The notes beneath the pieces were generated by a model. It made no database searches and had not been told where the DNA came from. It saw only the letters and a list, made by a program, of their open reading frames with translations. A program made the position numbers and the translations under genes. Positions 40,366-50,176 of a stretch of 64,000 bases of DNA are shown piece after piece; the first letter of the stretch is position 1, and the number at the start of each line of letters is the position of its first letter. Origin of the DNA: DASQBT01 sp963746955 (GTDB lineage: Bacteria > Pseudomonadota > Gammaproteobacteria > Burkholderiales > Thiobacillaceae); NCBI GenBank assembly GCA_963746955.1, contig CAVVDR010000002.1, positions 6,315-70,314 of the forward strand, in the 5' to 3' direction.

Positions 40366-43300
40366 TCAGGAGTCTTTCTGTTTGGGGTTGCCCGCGGCTG
40401 CCATGGCCTGCAGATCCGCAAAATGCATATGCACCCTCTGCTGCGCAGCGTCGAGGAATTGTTGCGCCGCCTCCGGATGACTGCGAAACAGCATGGCAAA
40501 GCGCGTCTCGCTGCTGGTGAATTCCTTGAGCGGCACGCTGGGCTCGGCCGAGTCAATGCGGAACGGGTTGGCAATGCGCGGGTCATGGCGGAACAGCGGA
40601 AAATATCCGGTCTTTACTGCCAGATCCTGCTGGCGCAGGTTGTGCTGCATGTCCACGCCGTGCGCAATGCACGGACTGTAGGCAATGATCAGCGAGGGCC
40701 CGGAGTAGGACTCCGCTTCGTTGAATACCCTGAGCGTATGCACATCCTTGGCGCCGAAGGCCACCTGCGCCACGTAGACATGACCATAGTCCATGGCCAG
40801 TTTGGCAAGATCCTTCTTCGCGGTGGACTTGCCGGCCGCAGAGAACTTTGCTACTGCGCCGAGCGGGGTCGCCTTGGAGGTCTGGCCGCCGGTATTGGAA
40901 TACACCTCAGTGTCGAGCACCAGAATATTGACGTCGTAGGGCTGGGCCAATACATGATCGAGCCCGCCATAGCCGATATCGTAGGCCCAGCCGTCTCCGC
41001 CTATGATCCAGACGCTGCGGCGGACCAGGTACTCGGCCACCGCCGCCAACTCCTTCGCTTCCCGGGTCCCGATTTGAGACAGCTTGTCGCGCAGCAGCTT
41101 CACTCGCTGACGTTGCTCGCGTATGCCGCGTTCCTCCCCCTGGTCCGCCTTCAGAAGTCCTTCTGCCAGATCGCCCCCAATCCGGTCAGCCAGCCGTTTC
41201 ACCATCTCAGCGGCATGCGCCTGCAATTGATCCACCGCCAGACGCATGCCCAGACCGAACTCGGCATTGTCTTCAAACAACGAGTTGCTCCATGCCGGCC
41301 CCCGTCCCTCCGCATTGGTAGTCCACGGCGTTGTAGGCAGGTTGCCGCCATAGATCGATGAGCATCCGGTCGCATTGGCCACCATCATGCGGTCGCCGAA
41401 CAGCTGCGAGGCCAGCCGGATGTAGGGCGTTTCTCCGCAGCCCGAGCAGGCGCCGGAAAATTCGAACAGCGAATCGAGCAGCATGGACCCGGGTATGGTC
41501 ATGTGCTTGAGGTGGTCGCGGTCAAACTCCGGAAGACTCAGGAAGAAGCTGAGATTGTCGCGTTCCTGTTCGCGCAGTGGCGGCTGCGGCGCCATATTGA
41601 CCGCCCGGTGTCCGACGTTGGACTTGTCATGTATGGGACAGGCCTCCACACAAAGGCCGCAGCCGGTGCAATCCTCGGGCGCCACCTGATAGCTGATGTG
41701 GGTTCCGGCAGGATAGTCCTTGCTGCGTACCGGCACGTGCTTGAAGCCGGAGGGGGCGCCGGCAGCCGCCTTCTGTGGAAACACCCGGGCGCGAATCGCA
41801 GTATGGGGACAAACGAACACGCACTTGCCGCACTGGGTACAGAGTTGCTCGTCCCAGACCGGGATTTCGAGCGCAATGTTGCGCTTTTCCCACTTGGCCG
41901 TGCCCACCGGAAAACTGCCATCTTCTGGCATGAGGGACACCGGAAGGATGTCGCCCTTGCCGGCATAGATGGGCAGGGTAATTCTGCGCACGAAATCGGG
42001 AATTTCGGGCATAACGGGTGAGGATGCGGCGCCTGCCCGCTGACTGCCTGCCGCGTCAGCAAGCTCCGCTGTCTCGATCCGATGCAGATTCTCCAGCGAC
42101 CGGTCAATGGCCTGGAAATTGAGCTCGGTCAGGCGCTTGCTTTTCTTGCCGTAAGTCTTTTCCACCGCCGTCTTAATGGCCGCAATCGCTTCGGCGCGCG
42201 GCAGGATCCCGGCAATGGCAAAAAAGCAGGTCTGCATGATCGTATTGATGCGCCGGCCCATGCCGACCGCCTCCGCAACCTTGTACGCGTCGATGACGTA
42301 AAGTTTGAGCTGCTTGGCAAGGATCTGCTGCCGCATGCCAGCGGGAAGGCTCAGCCACGCCTGATCCGGCGCAGCGGGCGTGTTGAGGAGAAATACCGCG
42401 CCCTCGGCTGCATGCGCCAGCATGTCGTAACGTTCAACAAATACGGTCTGGTGGCAGGCAACAAAATGCGCCTCGTTGTCGCCGATCAGATAGGCCGAGC
42501 GGATGGGCTCGGGGCCAAAGCGCAGGTGGGAGATGGTAACCGCGCCCGATTTCTTCGAGTCGTAGACAAAGTAGCCCTGGGCATAAAGCTCCGTCGCCTC
42601 GCCTATGATCTTGATCGAGTTCTTGTTGGCCGACACGGTTCCATCCGAGCCCAGGCCGAAGAACACCGCACCCTGCCCCGCCTTGGAGGCCTCGGTGCGA
42701 TACCCGCTGTCCCACGAAAGCGACAGACCGGTCAGGTCGTCAACAATACCCACGGTGAAATCGCGTTTCGGGGAATGCCGCGTAAGCTCGTCGAACACGG
42801 CCTTCACCATGCCTGGGGTAAATTCCTTGCTCGCCAGTCCATAACGGCCGCCGATCACGCGCGGCATCACCCTGGTCCCCGCGGCCGCTGCCTGCGCCAG
42901 TGCCGTCACCACGTCCTTGTAGAGCGGCTCGCCATCGGCCCCGGGCTCCTTGCACCGGTCCAGCACCGCGATCGATTGCACCGCTGCCGGCAGCGCGTGC
43001 AGCAGCACGGCCGGATCGAATGGCCGATAAAGGCGCACTTTCAGCACACCCACTTTTTCATTCTCGCGGACCAGATCATCGACCGTCTCGTGCGCCACTT
43101 CCGCGCCCGAGCCCATCAGGACAATGACCCGCTCCGCATCGGCTGCACCCACGTAGTCGAACAGGCGATATTGCCGGCCGGTCAGTTCCGCAAAGCGGTC
43201 CATGGCTCCCTGGACAAGCGCTGAGAAGGCCTGGTAATAGGGATTGATACGTTCACGTGACTGAAAAAAGACATCCGGGTTCTGAGAACTGCCGCGCAGC

Positions 43301-43944
43301 ACCGGATGTTCTGGCGACAGGGCGCGCAGGCGGTGGGCGGTGACCCAGCCCTCGTCGATCATGGCATGCACGGTATCGGTTTCAAGTGCTTCAATCTTGG
43401 CAACTTCGTGCGAGGTGCGAAAGCCGTCGAAGAAGTGCAGCACCGGGATGCGCCCCTGAAGGGCAGCGGCCTGGGCGATCAGCGCCATGTCTTGCGCCTC
43501 CTGCACGCTTCCCGAGGCCAGCAGCGAAAAACCTGTGGCGCGGCAGGCCATCACGTCGCTGTGGTCACCAAAGATCGAAAGCGCGTGGGTGGCAACAGTG
43601 CGTGCCGAGACATGCAGGACAAACGCCGTCAGTTCGCCGGCGATCTTGTACATGTTGGGGATCATCAGTAGCAGGCCCTGGGAGGCGGTGAAGGAAGTAG
43701 CCAGTGCTCCGGCCTGCAAGGCGCCGTGCAGGGCGCCGGCCACACCCCCCTCGCTCTGCATCTCGACGATCTTCGGCGTCGTTCCCCATAGATTGGGGTG
43801 TCCCTGTGCCGCCCATTCGTCACACCATTCCGCCATGTTGGAAGAGGGTGTAATGGGGTAAATCGCGATCACCTCGCTGCCCAAATAGGCGACGCGGGCA
43901 ACTGCCTCGCTGCCGTCCAGGGTAATCATGCGGGGTTTGCTCAT
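40366..43944 (-). CDS. nifJ: pyruvate:ferredoxin (flavodoxin) oxidoreductase
   Basis: Single-chain 1192-aa enzyme that interconverts pyruvate and acetyl-CoA with ferredoxin or flavodoxin. In order: the gamma/alpha pyruvate-binding part (GSEAVARVAYLGSEVIAIYPITPSS), the linking domain, two [4Fe-4S] motifs beginning at Cys702 (CTQCGKCVFVCP) and Cys759 (CTGCGLCVEACP), and the TPP domain with the proximal-cluster cysteines (CSGCGETPYIRL), NATGCSSIYGG and GGDGWAYDIGYGGLDH. GAGAGGA lies just before the ATG. It implies anaerobic or microaerobic carbon metabolism. Confidence 0.96.
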   Translation of the reverse strand: MSKPRMITLDGSEAVARVAYLGSEVIAIYPITPSSNMAEWCDEWAAQGHPNLWGTTPKIVEMQSEGGVAGALHGALQAGALATSFTASQGLLLMIPNMYKIAGELTAFVLHVSARTVATHALSIFGDHSDVMACRATGFSLLASGSVQEAQDMALIAQAAALQGRIPVLHFFDGFRTSHEVAKIEALETDTVHAMIDEGWVTAHRLRALSPEHPVLRGSSQNPDVFFQSRERINPYYQAFSALVQGAMDRFAELTGRQYRLFDYVGAADAERVIVLMGSGAEVAHETVDDLVRENEKVGVLKVRLYRPFDPAVLLHALPAAVQSIAVLDRCKEPGADGEPLYKDVVTALAQAAAAGTRVMPRVIGGRYGLASKEFTPGMVKAVFDELTRHSPKRDFTVGIVDDLTGLSLSWDSGYRTEASKAGQGAVFFGLGSDGTVSANKNSIKIIGEATELYAQGYFVYDSKKSGAVTISHLRFGPEPIRSAYLIGDNEAHFVACHQTVFVERYDMLAHAAEGAVFLLNTPAAPDQAWLSLPAGMRQQILAKQLKLYVIDAYKVAEAVGMGRRINTIMQTCFFAIAGILPRAEAIAAIKTAVEKTYGKKSKRLTELNFQAIDRSLENLHRIETAELADAAGSQRAGAASSPVMPEIPDFVRRITLPIYAGKGDILPVSLMPEDGSFPVGTAKWEKRNIALEIPVWDEQLCTQCGKCVFVCPHTAIRARVFPQKAAAGAPSGFKHVPVRSKDYPAGTHISYQVAPEDCTGCGLCVEACPIHDKSNVGHRAVNMAPQPPLREQERDNLSFFLSLPEFDRDHLKHMTIPGSMLLDSLFEFSGACSGCGETPYIRLASQLFGDRMMVANATGCSSIYGGNLPTTPWTTNAEGRGPAWSNSLFEDNAEFGLGMRLAVDQLQAHAAEMVKRLADRIGGDLAEGLLKADQGEERGIREQRQRVKLLRDKLSQIGTREAKELAAVAEYLVRRSVWIIGGDGWAYDIGYGGLDHVLAQPYDVNILVLDTEVYSNTGGQTSKATPLGAVAKFSAAGKSTAKKDLAKLAMDYGHVYVAQVAFGAKDVHTLRVFNEAESYSGPSLIIAYSPCIAHGVDMQHNLRQQDLAVKTGYFPLFRHDPRIANPFRIDSAEPSVPLKEFTSSETRFAMLFRSHPEAAQQFLDAAQQRVHMHFADLQAMAAAGNPKQKDS

Positions 43945-44032
43945 ATATCCTCTCTATTCATTATGCGCGGGCATCGTCATTCTAGCGATTGCGGCCGAAC
44001 CTGCACAAATACTATGTCTCCACATCGAAAAC

Positions 44033-45226
44033 TCACCCCGCCAGGAACAGGGTCAGCAAGTCGTTGAGAAAGCGCTGGCCGGTCAGAGTCGGCTCGATTC
44101 GCAGTGGTGGGCGCGTGACCAAGCCGTGCGCCTCCGCCTGCGCCAGCGGTTTTAGCAACGCATTTAACGGCAGTCCGGTGCGTTCGCTGAACAGGGCTAT
44201 TTCGAACCCGCCGGTAAGCCTCAGCGCATTCATCATAAATTCGAACGGGAGTTCTTCGGCCGTCACGCTTTTTTCTTCCGCGACACGGCGGCCCGAAGCG
44301 CACGCTTCCATGTACTGGCGCGGGTGCTTGACCCGCATCTGCCGCACTATCTTCTCGTGGAAGCTCAGCTTGGAGTGGGCTCCTGCGCCGATACCCAGAT
44401 AATCGCCGAACTGCCAGTAGTTGAGGTTGTGACGGCAGCGATGGCTCTTGAGGGCAAAGGCCGAGGTTTCGTAGTGTTCGAATCCAGACGACGCAAGTCG
44501 CGCCTCAATCGCCTCCTGCATGGCAAAGCCCTCGTCCTCGTCCGGCAAGTTGGCCGGCGGCGTGTGGCCAAAAGGCGTATTGGGCTCCAGGGTCAGGTGG
44601 TAGCAGGACAAATGGGCCGGGTTGAAGTCCAGGGCAATGTCCACATCGTCCAGCGCCTCTTGCACGCACTGTCCCGGTAGGCCGTACATCAAGTCCAGAT
44701 TGAAACTGGCAAAGGTACGCGCTGCCAGTTCAGCGGCTGCACGTGCCTCGGCTGCGCCATGTATGCGCCCGATTGATCCGAGTTTCCCGTCATTGAAGCT
44801 CTGGATACCCAGCGAGAGCCGGTTTATCCCTGCATCGCGGAAGTCCTGAAACCTGACCGCTTCCAGTGTGCCCGGATTAGCCTCCAGGGTGATCTCGGCC
44901 AGCGGATCCAGCGGCGTCAGCATCCGCACCGCGTCGAGGATGCGGGAGATGCCGGCAGGCGAAAACAGGCTCGGCGTGCCGCCGCCAAAAAACACGCTGT
45001 GGATCTTGCGTCCCCAGATATCTGGCAGTGCCGCCTCCAGATCTTCCCTCAGCGCATCGATGTATGCAGCTTCCGGAATCTCGCTGGCGGCATGAGAATT
45101 GAAATCGCAGTAAGGGCATTTGCGCACGCACCAAGGGATGTGGACATAAAGCGCGAGCGGCGGCGGGGCCTTTAGACCGGGTGACCTGACTAAGGCGGGA
45201 TTTATAACGGTTTGCACGATTGGCAT
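44033..45226 (-). CDS. hemW: radical SAM haem chaperone HemW
   Basis: 397 aa, coproporphyrinogen III oxidase-like radical SAM protein. The cluster ligands are Cys33, Cys37 and Cys40 in HIPWCVRKCPYCDFNSH; FFGGGTPSL and NRLSLGIQSF follow. The absence of the N-terminal HemN arm and the general length place it with HemW, which inserts haem, rather than true HemN. Confidence 0.92.
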   Translation of the reverse strand: MPIVQTVINPALVRSPGLKAPPPLALYVHIPWCVRKCPYCDFNSHAASEIPEAAYIDALREDLEAALPDIWGRKIHSVFFGGGTPSLFSPAGISRILDAVRMLTPLDPLAEITLEANPGTLEAVRFQDFRDAGINRLSLGIQSFNDGKLGSIGRIHGAAEARAAAELAARTFASFNLDLMYGLPGQCVQEALDDVDIALDFNPAHLSCYHLTLEPNTPFGHTPPANLPDEDEGFAMQEAIEARLASSGFEHYETSAFALKSHRCRHNLNYWQFGDYLGIGAGAHSKLSFHEKIVRQMRVKHPRQYMEACASGRRVAEEKSVTAEELPFEFMMNALRLTGGFEIALFSERTGLPLNALLKPLAQAEAHGLVTRPPLRIEPTLTGQRFLNDLLTLFLAG

Positions 45227-45276
45227 TTGGGAGGAAACCGTGGCAGCCTAATCCTCTTTCTTCGTGTCCTTATCGT

Positions 45277-45864
45277 TCAACGGCCCTTGATGTTTTCGGC
45301 CAGCGCGAGCAAAGCCTTGCCCCGGTGGCTGACAGCATTCTTTTCATTCGCCGTCAGCTCTGCGCCGGTACGTCCAAACTCGGGCAGATAAAAATGCGGA
45401 TCGTAGCCAAACCCGCCCGCCCCCCTGGGGACATCGATGATTTCACCGTGCCAGCGTCCTTCGGCGATCAGCGGTTCCGGATCGTCAGCATGGCGCACCA
45501 GCACAATCACGCAATAGTAATGGGCCTTGCGGTTGCTCTGGCCGCGCAGAGCTGCCACCAGCTTTTCATTGTTGCGCTCATCCGACCTAGGCTCACCAGC
45601 ATAGCGCGCAGAATAGACGCCTGGCGCGCCGTTGAGCGCTTCAACGCAAATCCCCGAGTCATCTGCCAGCGCCGCCAGCCCGGTATGAAGGGAGGCATGG
45701 CGGGCCTTGGCCAGGCAGTTTTCTATAAAGGTGACGTGGGGCTCGGGGCATTCCGGCACGGCGAAATCGGACTGAGGGAGCACTTCAAAACCGAGCGGCG
45801 TCAGAATCTGGCCGATTTCCCTGAGCTTGCCCGGATTGCCCGAGGCAATGATGAGCTTCTGCAT
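45277..45864 (-). CDS. rdgB: dITP/XTP pyrophosphatase
   Basis: 195-aa house-cleaning nucleotide pyrophosphatase. Motifs: IIASGNPGKLREI, FIENCLAKARHAS, ALADDSGICVEALNGAPGVYSARYAG and GGFGYDPHFYLPE. The start overlaps the rph stop by one base. Confidence 0.96.
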   Translation of the reverse strand: MQKLIIASGNPGKLREIGQILTPLGFEVLPQSDFAVPECPEPHVTFIENCLAKARHASLHTGLAALADDSGICVEALNGAPGVYSARYAGEPRSDERNNEKLVAALRGQSNRKAHYYCVIVLVRHADDPEPLIAEGRWHGEIIDVPRGAGGFGYDPHFYLPEFGRTGAELTANEKNAVSHRGKALLALAENIKGR

Positions 45865-46589
45865 CAGGTATGTTCCAGCGCGAAGCGCTGCGCGCGGCTG
45901 ATTTCAGCGATGCCTGTTTCGGCCAGGTTGAGCAGAACTTCAAGCGTTGCACGGCTGAACGGTTCGCCCTCCGCCGTGCCCTGCACCTCCACCATCCCGC
46001 CCTTGCCGGTCATGACCACATTCATGTCGGTATCGCAACCGGAATCCTCCACATAATCCAGGTCCAGCACCGGCTCGCCTTCATACACTCCAACCGAAAT
46101 CGCCGCGACGCTGTCCTTCAGCGGCGATTCTGCGATCGCCCCTTTTTGCTGCAACCAGTTTACCGCATCGGCCACCGCCACATAAGCGCCGGTAATGGCA
46201 GCGGTGCGGGTTCCCCCGTCGGCCTGGATGACATCGCAATCCACATGTATGGTGCGCTCACCCAGCTTCTTCAGGTCCACCACTGCGCGGAGACTGCGGC
46301 CGATCAGACGCTGGATTTCCTGGGTGCGGCCGGACTGCTTGCCGCGCGCCGCTTCCCGGTCAGTGCGGGTGTTGGTAGAGCGCGGCAGCATGCCATATTC
46401 CGCAGTTACCCAGCCCTCTCGGCTGCCTTTCTTGTGCGGCGGCACCTTGTCCAGCGCACTGGCGGTGCAGATGACCTGGGTGTCGCCACATTCGATCAAC
46501 ACCGATCCTTCGGCATGCTTGGTGAAGTTGCGGGTGATTCGAATGTTGCGCATCGCATTCGCGGCGCGCCCGCTCGGACGTTGGCTCAA
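45864..46589 (-). CDS. rph: ribonuclease PH
   Basis: 241-aa phosphorolytic exoribonuclease that trims tRNA 3' ends. Motifs: SVLIECGDTQVICTAS, GWVTAEYGMLPRST, RTQEIQRLIGRSLRAVVD, IHVDCDVIQADGGTRTAAITG. The sequence is complete, unlike the frameshifted E. coli K-12 allele. The first 12 residues may be extra; an internal ATG at codon 13 (MRNIRITRNF) is the usual start in relatives. Confidence 0.96.
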   Translation of the reverse strand: MSQRPSGRAANAMRNIRITRNFTKHAEGSVLIECGDTQVICTASALDKVPPHKKGSREGWVTAEYGMLPRSTNTRTDREAARGKQSGRTQEIQRLIGRSLRAVVDLKKLGERTIHVDCDVIQADGGTRTAAITGAYVAVADAVNWLQQKGAIAESPLKDSVAAISVGVYEGEPVLDLDYVEDSGCDTDMNVVMTGKGGMVEVQGTAEGEPFSRATLEVLLNLAETGIAEISRAQRFALEHT

Positions 46590-46626
46590 TTGGATTCTCC
46601 TGAAACAGACGGGAGAATTCTACACG

Positions 46627-47529
46627 CTAGGTTTTCAGTTTCTGAATCGCGTTCTGGATTTCCACAATGGCACGTTCGATCTCATCATCCGAGATGGTCG
46701 CGGACTTGCCCGGCTGGGGCTTGTCGATTTGTGTGGTGAACACATTTTCCGGCAGCGACAGAGTGGAGATCGCTTCGGCACCAGGCCTCTTGGGCTCACC
46801 CCAGGTCATGGTCACCAGCGACAGGTTGTCACCATTTTCACCGCCGCGGAATTCGGCATGGTCCATGAGATGGCGCACTGCATCCTCCAGGCTGTAAGCC
46901 TGAAGGATCGCAGCAATTTCAGGAATGGTGACTGACCCCCAGATCCCATCCGAACACAGCAGCATGGTGTCGCCCTCATGTATTGGCATGGGCATGCTGC
47001 ATTCCACCACTGGAGTCATGTAGCCGCCTAGACAGTTGCTGACCTTGTTGCGATCGGGATGGGTGAGGGCCTCCTGTTCGGAAATAAGGCCTTCACGAAT
47101 TAACTGGGCGACGGCAGTGTGGTCTTCAGTGCGGGAAATTAATTTGCCTTCGCTGAAGTAATACAGGCGCGAGTCGCCCACATGGGCCCAGTACGCCATG
47201 CTATCCTGCACCACCACTGCCACGCAGGTGGTATGGGGAATTTCCAGCAAATCATGTTCAACTGCGTAGTCGTTGATGGCATAATGCGCCCGCAAAATCG
47301 TATCGTTGAGAAAGCCTTGCGGATCAGGCAGGCGGGGCTTGGCAATCCGCTGGAAATATTCGGTCAATATCTGCACGCCGATCTGGGCGGCAATCTCGCC
47401 ATGCATGTGCCCGCCCATCCCATCGTTCACCACCATAAGCAGTGCATCCCGGCTGTAGGAATAGGCCACCCGGTCCTGGTTATTCTTGCGTCCTCCCTGT
47501 CTGGACGCCTGATATATGGTGAATTTCAT
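46627..47529 (-). CDS. PP2C-family serine/threonine phosphatase
   Basis: 300 aa. Metal-binding motifs of bacterial PP2C (Stp1-like): NNQDRVAY (Asp19), VVNDGMGGHMHGEIAA (Asp36), HVGDSRLYYF, LLCSDGIWG and GENGDNLSLV. A roughly 45-residue tail after the domain is rich in Pro/Lys. It sits 32 bp downstream of the Ser/Thr kinase gene and should reverse that kinase's phosphorylation. Confidence 0.92.
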   Translation of the reverse strand: MKFTIYQASRQGGRKNNQDRVAYSYSRDALLMVVNDGMGGHMHGEIAAQIGVQILTEYFQRIAKPRLPDPQGFLNDTILRAHYAINDYAVEHDLLEIPHTTCVAVVVQDSMAYWAHVGDSRLYYFSEGKLISRTEDHTAVAQLIREGLISEQEALTHPDRNKVSNCLGGYMTPVVECSMPMPIHEGDTMLLCSDGIWGSVTIPEIAAILQAYSLEDAVRHLMDHAEFRGGENGDNLSLVTMTWGEPKRPGAEAISTLSLPENVFTTQIDKPQPGKSATISDDEIERAIVEIQNAIQKLKT

Positions 47530-47561
47530 CGTCTCGCGGTCTTCTTATGGCAATTGTCGAA

Positions 47562-48506
47562 TCAGAACAATTCCTTGTTGAGCGACTTTTTCAGGCTCTT
47601 CAACAGGGAACGTTTGCGCGGTGCCAGGGCGGTGCCGTCCATGAGGATCTTTTGCAGCTTGAAAACGCTCTGCGGCCGTTCCATGTAATTCAGCCTCAGA
47701 CACCAGTCTATCGTCTCCAGTAATTGGTCGGAATATTCCCCCACCCAGGTTTCGGTCGCTGGCTTCAGCCTGTCATCCAGGAGACGGGCGTCCGCGGCCT
47801 GCGGCGGGAAGCCCGCGAGACATGCATACATGCTGGCGCCCACACTATAGATGTCAGTCCATGGACCCAGCCGCTCGCGGTCTTGATATTGCTCCAGAGC
47901 GGCAAAACCTGGCGTGTACATGGGTTGCAGGCGGGACTCTTCCAAGGTCAGGGTTTGCCGGGCGGCGCCAAAGTCGATAAGCACCGGCGAGCCGTCCTGG
48001 CGGATGTAAATATTCGAGGGCTTGATATCCAGGTGCAATAATTTGTGGGTGTGCACTTGACGAAGGCCGTTAAGAAGTTCGGCGAATACGCGGCGGATCA
48101 TCCCTTCTCGGACATTTTCCTTACGGGTCTGGATGTGCTGCTGCAGAGTCTTCCCCCGTTCATAGCGCATCACCATGTAAACCGTGTCATTTGCGCGGAA
48201 GAAATTTGTGACCCTGACGACATTAGGGTGATTGATCTTGGCGAGGGTCCGGCCTTCCTCGAAAAAGCACTTCATCCCATGGCGAAAGATTGACTGTGTG
48301 TCATCGCAACTGGCCTGAACCAGAGCCGAGCCCTCGGTGCGCAACGCCAACGCCCCGGGGAGGTACTCTTTGATCGCCACCGAGGTATTTTCGATATCCT
48401 TGGCCAGATAGACCATGCTGAACCCGCCGCCGCCGATCTTGCGGACGATGCGATAGTCGCCTAGCGTGTAGCCAATTGGTAAAGCCTGGTTGGGTTGAGT
48501 CGCCAT
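47562..48506 (-). CDS. Hanks-type serine/threonine protein kinase
   Basis: 314 aa, one soluble kinase domain with no membrane helix or PASTA repeats. Gly-rich loop IGGGGFSMVYLAKD, ATP-anchoring Lys46 (VAIKEY), catalytic loop HLDIKPSN with Asp160 and Asn165, and DFG at 178-180. The catalytic loop has Leu in place of Arg (HLD instead of HRD), so it is a non-RD kinase. About 30 basic residues follow the domain (RKRSLLKSLKKSLNKELF). Paired with the PP2C gene in one operon; divergent from yicC. Confidence 0.92.
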   Translation of the reverse strand: MATQPNQALPIGYTLGDYRIVRKIGGGGFSMVYLAKDIENTSVAIKEYLPGALALRTEGSALVQASCDDTQSIFRHGMKCFFEEGRTLAKINHPNVVRVTNFFRANDTVYMVMRYERGKTLQQHIQTRKENVREGMIRRVFAELLNGLRQVHTHKLLHLDIKPSNIYIRQDGSPVLIDFGAARQTLTLEESRLQPMYTPGFAALEQYQDRERLGPWTDIYSVGASMYACLAGFPPQAADARLLDDRLKPATETWVGEYSDQLLETIDWCLRLNYMERPQSVFKLQKILMDGTALAPRKRSLLKSLKKSLNKELF

Positions 48507-48591
48507 AATTTATGGAAGTATTATCCTTTTTCCATCAGCCAGCGTCAGTGCGGCTGTGCACCCATTCCATCATCAAAGAAACACTATCATC

Positions 48592-49455
48592 ATGATCGCC
48601 AGCATGACCGGCTTTGCCGCCCGACACGTCGATTTGGGGTTGGCCCAGGCCACCCTCGAACTACGTTCCGTCAACCAACGTTATCTGGAAATCAGCTTTC
48701 GTTTGCCGGAAGAACTGCGCCAGATGGAAACCGTGCTCAGGGAAATGATCAGCCAGCAGCTTTCGCGCGGCAAGGTGGAATGCCGGATCGCGCTCGCCTT
48801 TCACTCCCAGACCAGTTCAAATATCGGCCTGAACGAGGCGATACTTGAGTCCTTGCTTGGCTGGCAAGACCAGGTAAGAGCCCGCTTTCCCGCAGCCATG
48901 CCGCTCACCGTCGCAGACCTTCTGCACTGGCCCGGCTTGGTGCGAACCGACCAGCCCGCGGCGAACTGGAATGAGCCACTGCTCGAGGCGGCGCGTCAAC
49001 TCCTGCACGACCTGGTCAGCAGCCGGCGTCGGGAAGGCGACAAGCTGAAGCAGTTCCTGCTCAAGCGCCTGGCCGACTGTGAAGCGCAGATTACCACCCT
49101 GACTCCGCGATTGCCCGAAATCGTGGCCAGTTTCAAGGACAAGCTCGCCGCCCGCCTGAACGAGGCTCTGGGCCAGGAAAGTCATGAGCGACTTGCGCAG
49201 GAACTGGCCCTGTTCGCGCAAAAGATCGATGTGCAGGAGGAAATCTCTCGCCTGAGCGCCCATTTCGAAGAAATCCGGCGAGTGCTCGACAAGGGTGGCG
49301 CAGCAGGCAAGCGCCTGGATTTCCTAATGCAGGAATTGCATCGTGAAGCCAATACCCTGGGTACCAAGTCCGTGTCGGTGGAAATGTCCAATACATCGCT
49401 CGAGCTGAAAGTCATGATCGAGCAAATGCGTGAACAGGTTCAGAACATAGAATAG
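48592..49455 (+). CDS. yicC: YicC/YloC-family endoribonuclease
   Basis: 287 aa. N-terminal YicC domain (MIASMTGFAARHVDLG, ELRSVNQRYLEISFRLPEELR) and C-terminal DUF1732 (RLSAHFEEIRRVLDKGG, GKRLDFLMQELHREANTLGTKS). The family includes RNases that act on small RNAs and mRNAs. ATG 48592 is chosen because MxxSMTGF is the invariant start; the frame is open 12 codons upstream. Confidence 0.93.
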   Translation: MIASMTGFAARHVDLGLAQATLELRSVNQRYLEISFRLPEELRQMETVLREMISQQLSRGKVECRIALAFHSQTSSNIGLNEAILESLLGWQDQVRARFPAAMPLTVADLLHWPGLVRTDQPAANWNEPLLEAARQLLHDLVSSRRREGDKLKQFLLKRLADCEAQITTLTPRLPEIVASFKDKLAARLNEALGQESHERLAQELALFAQKIDVQEEISRLSAHFEEIRRVLDKGGAAGKRLDFLMQELHREANTLGTKSVSVEMSNTSLELKVMIEQMREQVQNIE

Positions 49456-49729
49456 CGTATCAGGCCGTTTCACTGCATCCCCAGACCACTCCTTAAGTGA
49501 TCTTTCCAGCTTGCTGATCTTGGCACAGTTGCGGGGCCCAGGACAGTAACGGTCTACAAAGGCAAGCGTCTTGGCGACCCACGCACTCGGCTGACAGATC
49601 ACGAATGAAGATTCTGCCTGATGAGCGAATGTGGCTGCCGGCGTGTTGCACCCAGTCGACATGCTTTGGCCAGGATTGAGAGTAACATTCCTGCTTGTCG
49701 GAATTGCTGGGATCTTTTCAGGGGGCGCT

Positions 49730-50176
49730 GTGTTCAAACGTATCTTGGTGGCCGTGGATGGCAGCCATACTGCGGAGCAGGCTTTGCAGGAAGCGATCAA
49801 GTTGGCCAGGGAACTTCAGGCACAACTTCGGATCGTGCACGCGGTCGATATCGTAAACATCAACCTGGGCGCAGAATTTCCCAATCTGTCCGCGATATCC
49901 GATGCCATGACCAAGCGCGGACAGCAAATTCTAGTCAACGCAGAGGCTGTGGCGCGAGAAACCGGGATAACAGCCGAAACCCAGTTGATCGAAATCGACA
50001 CTATTGGTCACACTGTCCCGGAGATGATCGCGGGCGCGGCTGAGGCGTGGCCCGCAGACCTTATCGTTATTTGCACACATGGCCGCAGGGGGCTGAGCCA
50101 CCTGTTCCTGGGCAGCGTCGCCGAGGGGGTAGTGCGAGTCGCCACGAAACCGGTTCTGCTGATCCGCGGGACGTAG
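49730..50176 (+). CDS. universal stress protein (UspA family)
   Basis: 148 aa. Starts at GTG 49730 (VFKRILVAVDGS), with GGGGG 5-9 bp upstream. ATP-binding type: ILVAVDGSHTAEQAL and the distal CTHGRRGLSHLFLGSVAEGVVR, the G-2X-G-9X-G-S/T pattern. The frame is open to 49631, but those 33 residues include a non-family hydrophobic stretch. It is a stand-alone gene with nothing recognised between it and yicC (274 bp). Confidence 0.88.
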   Translation: MFKRILVAVDGSHTAEQALQEAIKLARELQAQLRIVHAVDIVNINLGAEFPNLSAISDAMTKRGQQILVNAEAVARETGITAETQLIEIDTIGHTVPEMIAGAAEAWPADLIVICTHGRRGLSHLFLGSVAEGVVRVATKPVLLIRGT

